DNA of 50,022 bases from NCBI GenBank assembly GCA_019419555.1, contig DXZR01000004.1:45658-95679 (forward strand), written 5' to 3'. This DNA comes from Collinsella sp. GTDB lineage: Bacteria > Actinomycetota > Coriobacteriia > Coriobacteriales > Coriobacteriaceae. The notes beneath the pieces were generated by a model that searched no databases, was not told where the DNA came from, and saw nothing but the letters and a program-made list of their open reading frames with translations. The position numbers and the translations under genes are program-made. Below, piece after piece: positions 13,035 through 21,403 of this stretch; within the stretch, counting starts at the first letter, position 1, and each line of letters opens with the position of its first letter.

Positions 13035-13063
13035 ATTATGGCGGGGACCCCGGCGTCGGTCAA
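13035..13063 (-). promoter_or_regulatory. rplJL promoter
   Basis: TTGACC (-35) and CATAAT (-10) with a 17-base spacer on the minus strand. This is close to the sigma-70 consensus and places the transcription start near 13028. Confidence 0.7.
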
Positions 13064-13097
13064 CGGGCGCGAGGATTCGTACACAAACCCTGCATAC

Positions 13098-13227
13098 GCT
13101 CCGACCGGGAGGGGCAGGGCGAGTTTTCCGCTCGATCAAGTCCTGGGCTCGCACGAAGGCCACATTAAGTGGCCTTCGGCTCGTGCGGAATCTACGGAAA
13201 ACTCGCCCTGCCCCTCCCGGCCGGAGC
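13098..13227 (+). repeat. Family A nested-hairpin element, copy A3
   Basis: A 33-bp stem with one mismatch (13098-13130 with 13195-13227) encloses 64 nt. It keeps AGTCCTG on the left, the cap CACATTAAGTG, and CGTGCGGAA on the right. The arm sequence is unrelated to A1 and A2. It lies between the aminotransferase stop and the rplJ promoter. The remaining bases to 13322 show nothing else. Confidence 0.75.
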
Positions 13228-13322
13228 TACGTTGCCTTTGCTGCGAATCCTCGTGTCCGTTGGCCGGCGCGCCCCACGCATAACCCTTATGTCGGTGGGC
13301 TGATGTGTTGCGTCCCGTTGGG

Positions 13323-14459
13323 CTATAAGGTTGAAATGAAGGTGGACAGGCGATTTAGGCCTTCGTCCAGGTTTTCGTCGGAGACGCAGTAGCTGAGGCG
13401 GATGTGGCCTTCGGTTCCGAAACAGTCGCCCGGGACTAGGGCTACGTTTGCCTCTTTGATGGCTTTGATGCAGAAGTCTTCGCTGGTTAGGCCGAACTTT
13501 TTGATGCTCGGGAAAGTGTAGAAGGCTCCTGCGGGCTCTACTACGTCGAGGCCCATGGCGTCTAAGGCCGCGAGTACGCGTTCGCGACGGGCTCGGTAGA
13601 CTTCGAGCATGGGGGTTGGGTCGACGGTCAGGGCTCGGGCTGCGGCGTCCATCTCGAAGGAGACGGCGCTCGATACTAAGTATTGGTGAGCCTTGGCGAT
13701 CTCGGCGATGACGGGTGCCGCTGCCGCGAGCCAGCCCAGGCGCCAGCCGGTCATGGACCAGGGCTTGGAGAAGCTCTCGATGATGACCGTCTGTTCACGC
13801 AGCTCCGGGTGACGCTGGGCAAAGCGCTCGTAGCCGTCCACGTAGACCAGGCGGTTGTATACGTCGTCGCAGACCACGTAGATGCCCGCCTGCTCTGCCA
13901 CGCGCGCCACGGCGTCGAGCGAAGCCGCGTTGAGGATGCAACCCGTAGGATTGTTGGGCGTGCAGATGACGATGGCCTTGGTCGCCGGCGTCACGCAAGC
14001 ACGAAGTGCGTCCTCGTCAATCTGGAATTGCGCAGGCTCCGTATCCAAAAAGACCGCCTTGGCGTGGTTGGCCACGACGATGCTCTCGTACAGGCCAAAG
14101 GCAGGCGTGGGGATGATGACCTCGTCGCCGGGGTTGAGCATAGCCATGAATGTTGCCGACAGTGCCTCGGTCGCACCGTCGGTCAGGATGACCTCATCGG
14201 CGGAAAACGTAAGGCCCGCGTCCCCCATGTAGGCAGATAACGCCTCACGCAGGGCGGGGCGCCCGTTGTTGGGCGGATAGTGCGTGTCACCGCGGTCCAG
14301 TGCGGCGGTCACCTCGGCGCTAATCACATCGGGCGTGGGAAAATCGGGCTCGCCAAGCGCAAGCGCGATGCACCCCGGGTGCTGGGCGGCGAGCGCGTTG
14401 ATTCGGCGGATACCGGAGGGCTTGAGCGTGGCAAGCGAGGTATTCATGGGCAGTCGCAT
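13323..14459 (-). CDS. PLP-dependent aminotransferase, class I/II
   Basis: Transfers amino groups between amino acids and 2-oxo acids using pyridoxal phosphate in the cytoplasm. Of its 378 residues, the PLP lysine is in SFSKPWSMTGWRLGW (Lys 232), NNPTG is at 169-173, the cofactor Asp is in VVCDDVYNRL, and the substrate Arg is near the C-terminus in GHIRLSYC. This pattern fits the aspartate/aromatic aminotransferase subgroup (AspC/PatA-like); the substrate cannot be fixed from sequence. The ATG has AAAGGA five bases upstream. It appears to be transcribed alone, with family A copy A3 after its stop. Confidence 0.88.
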   Translation of the reverse strand: MRLPMNTSLATLKPSGIRRINALAAQHPGCIALALGEPDFPTPDVISAEVTAALDRGDTHYPPNNGRPALREALSAYMGDAGLTFSADEVILTDGATEALSATFMAMLNPGDEVIIPTPAFGLYESIVVANHAKAVFLDTEPAQFQIDEDALRACVTPATKAIVICTPNNPTGCILNAASLDAVARVAEQAGIYVVCDDVYNRLVYVDGYERFAQRHPELREQTVIIESFSKPWSMTGWRLGWLAAAAPVIAEIAKAHQYLVSSAVSFEMDAAARALTVDPTPMLEVYRARRERVLAALDAMGLDVVEPAGAFYTFPSIKKFGLTSEDFCIKAIKEANVALVPGDCFGTEGHIRLSYCVSDENLDEGLNRLSTFISTL

Positions 14460-14552
14460 GGCGTTCCTTTCGTAAGGGTTGCACTAGGATAGCGCGGCGG
14501 GGCGCCGCCGGACGGTGTAACCTAAACGGAAACCAACCGGAAAGGAGGCAGC

Positions 14553-15215
14553 ATGGAGCCGACCGCGCGCAGCGATGTACCAAAAACGCTGCAAACCATT
14601 GCGTATATCAGCATTCCCAATAGTGCCGATCTTGAGTTTTTGCTCTGGGACCTGCAGGATGCCATCGCCGCCTATGCACAGCTTTCCGGCACCGCACTCC
14701 CCCGCCCGGTCGACTTGAAGGCAAATGACGCCGGCAGCGTTGCCGATGGCATCGTGCTGGCCATTGAAGATGTGGCTGACGATGAGACGTTGACAGCCAT
14801 CGAGCAGGCGCTTGAGCGCTTTGGCGGTACGGGAACGCGCGTCTATGCCGCGATTCGAGCCGCACAAGAGAGCACTGAGCAGGCGCGTGGGACCGCCGTT
14901 CGCCTGCACAAGGCATGTGAGCGCCATGACCAATTGTGGTGTGGCGGCGTTGCCATCTGCGCCGGCAGCGGCATCGCAGCGCTTCGTCGCTCCCCGCGCA
15001 TGGGCCTCTTGCGCCGACCGTTTTCGGAAGCGATGGACAAGCTCGTGGGCGCTGTGCGCATGGGCTGCTCCGTCAAGCATGCACAGCGACTTGGCGGCGG
15101 CAATGCCGCCAACGTCGACGCCGACGGCATGGTTTGCGCCGAGCCAGCCGTGCCCGCGCCGATCTGGCGAGGCGTTCTGAAACGTCTGGGCGCCCACGCT
15201 CAAACAAAAATCTAA
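14553..15215 (+). CDS. Uncharacterised protein with a possible flavodoxin-like C-terminal segment
   Basis: A 220-residue soluble protein with a perfect ribosome site (AAAGGAGG four bases before ATG). I do not recognise it firmly. The C-terminal part (LWCGGVAICAGSGI, then PRMGLLRRPFSEAMDKLVGA) recalls the tail of some NADPH-dependent FMN-reductase-like proteins of Clostridia and Coriobacteria, but no N-terminal flavin loop is visible. There are no membrane helices or signal peptide. It diverges from the aminotransferase gene and converges with the glycosylase gene, with one base between stops. Coding capacity is supported by the ribosome site and GC-rich third positions. Confidence 0.6.
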   Translation: MEPTARSDVPKTLQTIAYISIPNSADLEFLLWDLQDAIAAYAQLSGTALPRPVDLKANDAGSVADGIVLAIEDVADDETLTAIEQALERFGGTGTRVYAAIRAAQESTEQARGTAVRLHKACERHDQLWCGGVAICAGSGIAALRRSPRMGLLRRPFSEAMDKLVGAVRMGCSVKHAQRLGGGNAANVDADGMVCAEPAVPAPIWRGVLKRLGAHAQTKI

Positions 15216-15216
15216 A

Positions 15217-15780
15217 TTAAATAACAGCCCAGTCAACGGCTTCGTGCCAACGCTCGACAAGACGCTCCAGGCGCCAGGCGGCATTGGCGGGACTTGTCGA
15301 GGGCAGGACGATGGCAGGCAGCCCCGTCCGATCTTGCAAGTAGCGTTTGTAGAGTCGCCCTGCCGTGCCGCCGTTACAGGCAACGACCTCAATCGGCGCG
15401 GCATCGGTAATGCGCTCGATATGTGCCGGCACAACGTTGCGGATGCTCGCGTCGCTCGAGCCCTTAATGTCGCAGCTCTCGACCACATCCCACAGGGCCA
15501 CGCCGCCGTTCAGCAGCATGGCCCGCTTGGCGGCAATGGAGGCATCGAGCGTCGCGGGCTCACCGCTTGCCAAAGGATCGCCCTCGTTGGGCGGCACAGG
15601 CATACCGAGGCACGTGGCCATCACACGCCAAAAGCGATTCTGAGGGTTGCCGTAATAAAAGGCATTGGCGCGCGAAAGCACCGAGGGAAACGACCCCAGC
15701 ACCAAAACGCGCGAGTGCTCGTCAAACACGGGCTCAAACCCATGCTCAATATGTTGATAGCCCTCGTCAGACACGGCCAT
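15217..15780 (-). CDS. DNA-deoxyinosine glycosylase (uracil-DNA glycosylase superfamily, HDG type)
   Basis: Removes hypoxanthine (deaminated adenine) from DNA in base-excision repair. Of 187 residues, the first motif GSFPSVLSRANAFYYGNPQN (29-48) and FW just after it are characteristic of the HDG subfamily, and the second motif is LPSTSPAN (159-166). The start codon is three bases past the stop of the GH13 gene, so the two are cotranscribed, although their functions are unrelated. Confidence 0.85.
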   Translation of the reverse strand: MAVSDEGYQHIEHGFEPVFDEHSRVLVLGSFPSVLSRANAFYYGNPQNRFWRVMATCLGMPVPPNEGDPLASGEPATLDASIAAKRAMLLNGGVALWDVVESCDIKGSSDASIRNVVPAHIERITDAAPIEVVACNGGTAGRLYKRYLQDRTGLPAIVLPSTSPANAAWRLERLVERWHEAVDWAVI

Positions 15781-15783
15781 GGG

Positions 15784-17160
15784 CTAGGCTCTCAACAGAT
15801 AGCGCACCTCGTAGGGTGCAAGCTCAAGGGTACCCGTCAGCTCGACCGTGGGCGCATCGTCGGCAAGCAGGTCGACGAAGGAGCCGTTGAGTTCGCCGGC
15901 GCCAAAGGTGTAAGGCTCACCCACGGCATTCACCGCCACGAGCACCGCCGCGTCGTCGCAGGCGCGCTCGAACAGCAGCTGCTTGTTCTGGATCACCACG
16001 TTGCGATAGGCACCGTAGTTGAGAGCACGGGCAGCCGCGTCGTCGGCCGAACGAAGGTGTGCGAGCTGCGTGATGAACGCCGTCAGCTCGTTGGGCGCAG
16101 GCTCATCGAGCGCAGGTCGCAGCGCCCAGTCACCATCGGGGCCGCCCTTTTCGCCAGGAATCCCCCACTCGCTGCCATAGTAGACGCACGGAATGCCCGG
16201 CATACCAAAGAGCATGCCGTAGGCGGGACGCAGGCAGGATTTGTCGGTGAGGATACTTGCCAGGCGCGGCACATCGTGGTTGTCGACAAACGAAAGCAGA
16301 TGTTTGCCGCGGTAGATGCACCAAGGGTCGCCGCCAAACTGACGGTGCAGCGAATGGGCGATCTCGAACATGTTGACCGAGTTAAAGCTGGAATACAGGC
16401 CCTTGTAGCACTCGTAATTAGTGCACGAGTCGAGCATCTCGTCGTTGACGATCTGATTGTAGTCGCCGTGGAGCGTCTCGCCGATGAGCACAAAGCCGGG
16501 CTTGAGCTCACGGGTAAAGGAGTGTAGGCGGCGCATAAAGTCGCGGTCGAGCATGTAGGCGACGTCCAGGCGCAGGCCGTCGACGCCAAAGACGTCGGCC
16601 CAACGGCGCACAGACTCGAGCAGGTAATCGACCACAGCGGGATTTTGCAGGTTGAGCTTCACAAGCTCAAAATGACCCTCCCAGCCCTCGTACCAAAAGC
16701 CGTCGCCATAGCAGGAGTCGCCGTCAAAACTGATGTGAAACCAATCCTTGTACGGCGAATCCCACTTGCGCTCCTGCACATCGCGGAAGGCCCAAAAGCC
16801 GCGACCGACGTGGTTGAAGACGGCATCGAGCACCACGCGGATGCCATGGGCGTGCAGCGTGTCGCATACGGCGGCAAAGTCGGCATCCCCGCCCAGGCGA
16901 CGGTCTATATGGCGCAGGCTGCGCGTGTCGTAGCCGTGACTATCGGACTCGAGCGGCGGGTTGATGAGCACAGCGCCAACGCCGAGTTTTTGCAGGCAGT
17001 CGGCCCATTGGGCAATCTTCATGATAGGAGCATCGGGGTTGGGTTCGACATCGGCGGCCTGGGCGAGCTCATCCTCGGCAACGGGGGCGGCGTTTTCGCG
17101 CGGAGCTCCGCAAAAGCCCAGCGGATAGATCTGATAGAACGTCGTCTCGTATGCCCACAT
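15784..17160 (-). CDS. GH13-family alpha-glucosidase/neopullulanase-like enzyme
   Basis: Hydrolyses alpha-glucans or maltodextrins. The 458-residue protein has the TIM-barrel catalytic residues of family GH13: Asp 199 in DGLRLDVA, Glu 228 in LIGETLHG and Asp 296 in FVDNHD. The region DAVFNHVG (112-119) and the calcium/substrate loop are also present. There is no signal peptide, so it works in the cytoplasm on imported sugars, most like maltodextrin glucosidases or cyclomaltodextrinases; the exact substrate is not clear. An additional C-terminal beta domain ends the protein. It heads a two-gene unit with the downstream DNA glycosylase. Confidence 0.87.
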   Translation of the reverse strand: MWAYETTFYQIYPLGFCGAPRENAAPVAEDELAQAADVEPNPDAPIMKIAQWADCLQKLGVGAVLINPPLESDSHGYDTRSLRHIDRRLGGDADFAAVCDTLHAHGIRVVLDAVFNHVGRGFWAFRDVQERKWDSPYKDWFHISFDGDSCYGDGFWYEGWEGHFELVKLNLQNPAVVDYLLESVRRWADVFGVDGLRLDVAYMLDRDFMRRLHSFTRELKPGFVLIGETLHGDYNQIVNDEMLDSCTNYECYKGLYSSFNSVNMFEIAHSLHRQFGGDPWCIYRGKHLLSFVDNHDVPRLASILTDKSCLRPAYGMLFGMPGIPCVYYGSEWGIPGEKGGPDGDWALRPALDEPAPNELTAFITQLAHLRSADDAAARALNYGAYRNVVIQNKQLLFERACDDAAVLVAVNAVGEPYTFGAGELNGSFVDLLADDAPTVELTGTLELAPYEVRYLLRA

Positions 17161-17231
17161 AGCAACCTCCCGGTAAGCTCAACACAACGCCATCCATTGT
17201 ATGCCTGCCGTGCATCCCCTCCCCCAAAATA

Positions 17232-17298
17232 AGTTGCGGTGAAATACGGACTGTTTGCCGGGTTTATTGGGCCCAGCAGTCCGTATTCCACCGCAACT
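17232..17298. repeat. Long inverted repeat between MFS and GH13 genes
   Basis: Two 21-base arms (17232-17252 and 17278-17298) with one mismatch flank a 25-base loop. It lies just after the end of the MFS gene region and before the GH13 gene. There is no T run, so a simple terminator is not clear. Confidence 0.75.
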
Positions 17299-17313
17299 GA
17301 TGAGGGGACGTGG

Positions 17314-18510
17314 TTAGGCGACGGGCTTGGCGCGACGGATGGCCGGGAACATCACCGTGATGGCGAGGATGACGCCCGCGACCGCAATCGCGCCACCTGC
17401 GCAGCCGATCCAGGCGATACCGGGACCCGAAACCACGGCTCCGCCAATCGCGGTACCCGTGCCGATACCGAGGTTGAACAGGCCCGAGAAGATCGACATG
17501 GCGACAGCCGACGAATCCGCCGGCGTGTACTTGATGAGCTCGGCCTGGAACGCCACATTGAAGGCCGTGGCGCAGCAGCCCCATAGCGCGCAGACGGCAA
17601 GCACCAACACGAGCGCCGAGGCTGCAGGAGCCATAAGCAGCAGAGCCGCCGGCACGCCGGAGAGCGTAATAGCCAAGAACGGGAAGCGATGCCCATCGAA
17701 CAGGCGGCCAAACAGCCAGCTTCCGAGCAGACCAGAGCAGCCAAACGCCGTCAGCGTCATGGTGATGGCGCCCGCGTCGACGTGCGCGACCTGTGCCAGG
17801 AAGGGCTCGATATAGCTGTAACCCGCGTAGTAGCCGGTCGCCATAAAAACCGTGACCGCGTAGAGCGCGATCAGGAGCGGGTTCTTGAGCAGCTCGGGCA
17901 ACTGTTTGACGGTAAAGCGCTCGCCCGCCGGCATGGCCGGGAACACCGCTGCCTGGTAGACGACCGCGATGGCTGAGAGGCCCCCGACCACGGCAAACGT
18001 CATGCGCCAGCCCACGGCCAAGCCAATGGCGCGACCGAGAGGCAGGCCAAAGATCTGCGCGATGGACGAGCCCGTGGCGATCATGCTGATGGCGAGCGCG
18101 CCGTGGCGAGTGTCGACCAGGCGCGAGGCCATAATCGAGGCGACTGACCAGAACACGGCATGTGCGCAAGCGACCACCAGGCGCGTGCAGACCAGGATGG
18201 GATAGGTCGGCGCCACAGCGGACAGGAACTGACCGAGCGAGAACACGGCCAGCACGCCCAGCAGCATCCGCTTGAACTCGAAGCGCGAGGCAAACACCAT
18301 GAGCGGCAACGACAGCAGCATGACGCCCCAGGCATAGACCGAGATCATGATGCCAGCTTGGGCCTCGGTGAGCGAAAACGATGCAGCGATGTCGGTCAGC
18401 AGGCCGATGGGCATGAACTCCGACGTGTTGAACACGAACGCGCAGCAGGTGAGCCCGATGAGCGGGAGCCACTGCCTGAGCGTGATGCCGTCTTGCCTTG
18501 CCTGACTCAT
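17314..18510 (-). CDS. MFS transporter, sugar-efflux (SotB/AraJ) type
   Basis: A 398-residue integral membrane exporter with 12 predicted helices. The early helix FVFNTSEFMPIGLLTDIA and the loop after helix 2 (FASRFEFKRMLLG) are typical of the DHA1 group that includes SotB, AraJ and YdhP; the substrate (sugar, arabinose-like compounds or drugs) is unknown. I start at the ATG at 18510 (MSQARQDG), because GGAG lies nine bases upstream; an in-frame TTG at 18525 overlaps that site. A good promoter lies immediately upstream. It is transcribed alone. Confidence 0.85.
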   Translation of the reverse strand: MSQARQDGITLRQWLPLIGLTCCAFVFNTSEFMPIGLLTDIAASFSLTEAQAGIMISVYAWGVMLLSLPLMVFASRFEFKRMLLGVLAVFSLGQFLSAVAPTYPILVCTRLVVACAHAVFWSVASIMASRLVDTRHGALAISMIATGSSIAQIFGLPLGRAIGLAVGWRMTFAVVGGLSAIAVVYQAAVFPAMPAGERFTVKQLPELLKNPLLIALYAVTVFMATGYYAGYSYIEPFLAQVAHVDAGAITMTLTAFGCSGLLGSWLFGRLFDGHRFPFLAITLSGVPAALLLMAPAASALVLVLAVCALWGCCATAFNVAFQAELIKYTPADSSAVAMSIFSGLFNLGIGTGTAIGGAVVSGPGIAWIGCAGGAIAVAGVILAITVMFPAIRRAKPVA

Positions 18511-18543
18511 ATATAACGTCTCCAATCATTTTGAGTGGAGGCG

Positions 18544-18573
18544 ATTATATAGCAACGGCCCCGCATCTGTCAG
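18544..18573 (-). promoter_or_regulatory. MFS gene promoter
   Basis: CTGACA (-35) and TATAAT (-10) with an 18-base spacer on the minus strand. The -35 lies inside the hairpin that follows feoAB. Confidence 0.65.
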
Positions 18574-18590
18574 CAACAGATGCGGGGCCG
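18556..18590 (-). terminator. Strong hairpin after feoAB
   Basis: A 15-bp perfect stem (18556-18570 with 18576-18590) and a 5-base loop, 42 bases after the feoAB stop. It lacks a T run, so termination may be inefficient. Confidence 0.5.
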
Positions 18591-18631
18591 AAAACAATTC
18601 GATACACAGAGGTTGCGCCGTCAATAAATAA

Positions 18632-20992
18632 CTAAGCCAGCCCCAGCAATATGCCCGCCGAATGCACGACAAACGCCACGATCCAGGCGACTGCCACCTG
18701 AAACGCGAACACGGCAACGGCGTAGCGCGCGCCCAGCTCGCTCTTGACGGCGCCGATGGCGGCCACGCAGGGCGGATACAGCAGCGTGAAGACCAAAAAC
18801 ACGTAGGCGGTGAACGGCGAAAACATGGTCGACAACACCGCAGGCGAGGTCGCGCCCAAAAGCACCGTGAGGGTCGAGATGACACTCTCCTTGGCGATAA
18901 GTCCGGTGACGAGCGCCGTGGATGCACGCCAGTCGCCAAACCCAAGCGGCGTCAGCGCCGGCGCGATGATGCTGCCGAGGCCCGCAAGCAGACTCTGCGA
19001 CTGATCGGCGACCACATTAAAGCGGATATCGAACGTCTGAAGGAACCAGATGACCACGGTAGCGGCAAAGATAATGGTAAAGGCCTTGGTAATAAAATCC
19101 TTGGCTTTATCCCATGCCAGCATCACTGTCGTCTTGACGCTCGGCAGGCGGTAATTGGGGAGCTCCATGATAAACGGCACCGGGTCGCCCTTAAATGCCG
19201 TGCGGTTGAGCACCAAAGCTGCGATACAGCCAACCGCAATACCAATCAGATAGAGCGAGACCATGGCGGGAACTGTCGCCTGCGGGAAGAATGCTCCGCA
19301 CAGCAGACCGTAGACCGGCAACTTGGCCGAGCAGCTCATGAACGGCGTAAGCATGACCGTCATCTTGCGGTCGTGCTCGGATGGGAGCGTACGGGTCGAC
19401 ATGATAGCCGGCACGGTGCAGCCAAAACCGACGAGCATAGGCACGAAGCTACGGCCCGACAGGCCAAAGCGACGCAACACCTTATCCATAACAAAGGCCA
19501 CGCGCGCCATGTAGCCGGAGTCTTCCAGAATGGAGAGGAACAAGAAGAGCACGACGATAATCGGCAGGAAGGTCAGCACGCTGCCCACACCCGTAAGCAC
19601 GCCGTCGACAGCCAGCGAGCGCACCACGTCGTTGGTACCGAACGCCTTGAGGCCCGCATCGGCCGAGGCGATGATGGCAGCGATACCGTCCTCCATGAGT
19701 CCCTGCAACGCCGCGCCGATCACGCCAAACGTCAGCCAAAAGACGAGGCCCATGATCACCAAAAACGCCGGAATGGCTGTGTAACGACCCGTCAGGATGC
19801 GGTCGATCTTGACGGAGCGCACGTGCTCGCGGCTCTCGTGCGGCTTGACGACGCAGCGCCCACACACGTCGCCGATGAAGCTAAAGCGCATATCGGCCAG
19901 CGCGGACAGGCGGTCGGTGCCGGCCTCGCCCTCCATCTGGGTAATGATGTGCTCGATGGCATCGAGCTCGTTGCGATCCAGGTGAAGCGCCTCGGTCACC
20001 AGCTCGTCGCCCTCAACCAGCTTGGTCGCCGCAAAACGCACGGGAATGTGCGCCGTCGCGGCATGGTCCTCGATAAGGTTGGCGATGCCGTGAATGCAGC
20101 GATGCAGCGCACCGCCGTCTGGACCATCGGGCGCGCAAAAGTCCAAGCGGCCGGGACGCTCGCGGAACCGCGCGACGTGCAAGGCATGATCCACCAGCTC
20201 ACCGATACCCTCGTTGCGGGCAGCGCTAATGGGGACAACAGGCACGCCCAACAGGCTCTCGAGCAGGTTGACGTCCACGGCGCCACCGTTGGCCGTCACC
20301 TCGTCCATCATGTTGAGCGCGATGACCATGGGGCGATCGAGCTCCATAAGCTGCAGCGTCAGGTACAGATTGCGCTCGATGTTGGTGGCGTCGATGATGT
20401 CGATGATGGCGTCGGGGTTTTCGTCAAGGATGAATTGTCGGCTGACGATCTCTTCGCCCGTGTACGGCGACAGCGAATAGATACCAGGCAGATCAGTGAC
20501 GCTCGCCTCGGGGTGGTTACGGATGGTGCCGTCCTTGCGGTCGACCGTCACGCCGGGAAAGTTACCGACATGCTGGTTGGAGCCCGTAAGCTGGTTGAAC
20601 AGCGTGGTTTTACCGCAGTTTTGGTTGCCGGCGAGGGCAAAATGTAGCGGTGCGCCCTCGGGCACGGCCGTTTTTGCCGCACGGGGCGAATACGTCCCCT
20701 CGCCGAGTGCCGGGTGCTCCGTCGTGCCGATTGCGGCGTTAGCGCGCGGACCCGTATCGGTGTCGTGAACACCCACGAGCTCAATCCGTGCGGCATCGTC
20801 CTTGCGCAGCGTCAACTCGTAGCCACGCAGGCGAATCTCGAGCGGGTCGCCCATGGGGGCGTACTTCATCATGGTGACTTCGGTGCCCGGCGTTAGGCCC
20901 ATGTCCAAAATATGTTGTCGGAGTGCCTGGCCGTCCGATGCCACCGATGCGACAACGGCATCCTTTCCAATCTCGAGTGTATCGAGTCTCAC
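18632..20992 (-). CDS. feoB: FeoA-FeoB fused ferrous iron transporter
   Basis: Imports Fe(II) across the membrane. The 786 residues begin with a FeoA/SH3-like domain (1-75), then a linker and the GTPase domain: G1 GNQNCGKT (122-129), G3 DLPG (167-170), G4 NMMD (about 226). A membrane channel follows with the usual Gate motifs, including GFGCTVPAIMSTR and the region FMSCSAKLPVY. FeoA and FeoB are separate in many bacteria; here they are one chain. The GTG start has GGAGG nine bases upstream. Two tandem 16-bp dyads lie just upstream and probably bind an iron-responsive repressor of the DtxR/IdeR type. Confidence 0.95.
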   Translation of the reverse strand: MRLDTLEIGKDAVVASVASDGQALRQHILDMGLTPGTEVTMMKYAPMGDPLEIRLRGYELTLRKDDAARIELVGVHDTDTGPRANAAIGTTEHPALGEGTYSPRAAKTAVPEGAPLHFALAGNQNCGKTTLFNQLTGSNQHVGNFPGVTVDRKDGTIRNHPEASVTDLPGIYSLSPYTGEEIVSRQFILDENPDAIIDIIDATNIERNLYLTLQLMELDRPMVIALNMMDEVTANGGAVDVNLLESLLGVPVVPISAARNEGIGELVDHALHVARFRERPGRLDFCAPDGPDGGALHRCIHGIANLIEDHAATAHIPVRFAATKLVEGDELVTEALHLDRNELDAIEHIITQMEGEAGTDRLSALADMRFSFIGDVCGRCVVKPHESREHVRSVKIDRILTGRYTAIPAFLVIMGLVFWLTFGVIGAALQGLMEDGIAAIIASADAGLKAFGTNDVVRSLAVDGVLTGVGSVLTFLPIIVVLFLFLSILEDSGYMARVAFVMDKVLRRFGLSGRSFVPMLVGFGCTVPAIMSTRTLPSEHDRKMTVMLTPFMSCSAKLPVYGLLCGAFFPQATVPAMVSLYLIGIAVGCIAALVLNRTAFKGDPVPFIMELPNYRLPSVKTTVMLAWDKAKDFITKAFTIIFAATVVIWFLQTFDIRFNVVADQSQSLLAGLGSIIAPALTPLGFGDWRASTALVTGLIAKESVISTLTVLLGATSPAVLSTMFSPFTAYVFLVFTLLYPPCVAAIGAVKSELGARYAVAVFAFQVAVAWIVAFVVHSAGILLGLA

Positions 20993-21033
20993 GTCCGCGT
21001 TCCTCCCCCGGCGCCCACAGGGCGTTGCATTTT

Positions 21034-21066
21034 GTTTACCATGGCTAACCGTTTGCCATGGCTAAC
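21034..21066 (-). promoter_or_regulatory. Tandem dyad operators upstream of feoAB
   Basis: GTTTACCATGGCTAAC and GTTTGCCATGGCTAAC, each a near-palindrome of GTTAGCCATGGCTAAC, start exactly 17 bases apart and about 40-75 bases before the start codon. The half-site GGTTAGCC resembles DtxR/IdeR boxes. Binding is inferred. Confidence 0.5.
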
Positions 21067-21217
21067 CAATTGTAACCATGCATGATAGCGCGAACACACA
21101 ACGATGTTCAATCGACAGATCGGTGCAAGGACCGTCCCCAAGTACCGGCACAAAAGGAACGTCCCCGAGTGCCGCATCTGGGCCATGGCAACGCCGATGT
21201 TTTGGCGCGGACAGCGA

Positions 21218-21316
21218 AAGCCCGCCAGAGCGAGCAAGGTGACGCGAAGCGAGACGGCATTGACCTTCTGGTCATGCCGCCGAAGCTGAACGTCAGATTG
21301 CCGCTCTGGCGGGCTT
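21218..21316 (+). repeat. Family B nested-hairpin element, copy B1
   Basis: The outer stem is a perfect 15 bp (21218-21232 with 21302-21316). A middle stem TGACG/CGTCA and an inner stem CGGCATTGACC/GGTCATGCCG (loop TTCT) are separated by a purine-rich left loop (CGAAGCGAGA) and a right loop (CCGAAGCTGAA). The same plan recurs at 34619-34718 and 43379-43481 on the other strand. The rest of the 411-base gap between feoAB and the esterase gene has a small hairpin CGGCAC/GTGCCG (about 21145-21173), a hairpin at 21331-21352, and the feo operators. Confidence 0.75.
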
Positions 21317-21403
21317 GCAGCGTCGACCGGTCCGCCGTTCGTTAGAACGGCGGAACCAAAGGCGCAGCGTCATGCGGTTACGCGGTTTGGTAAAACGCCG
21401 TAA

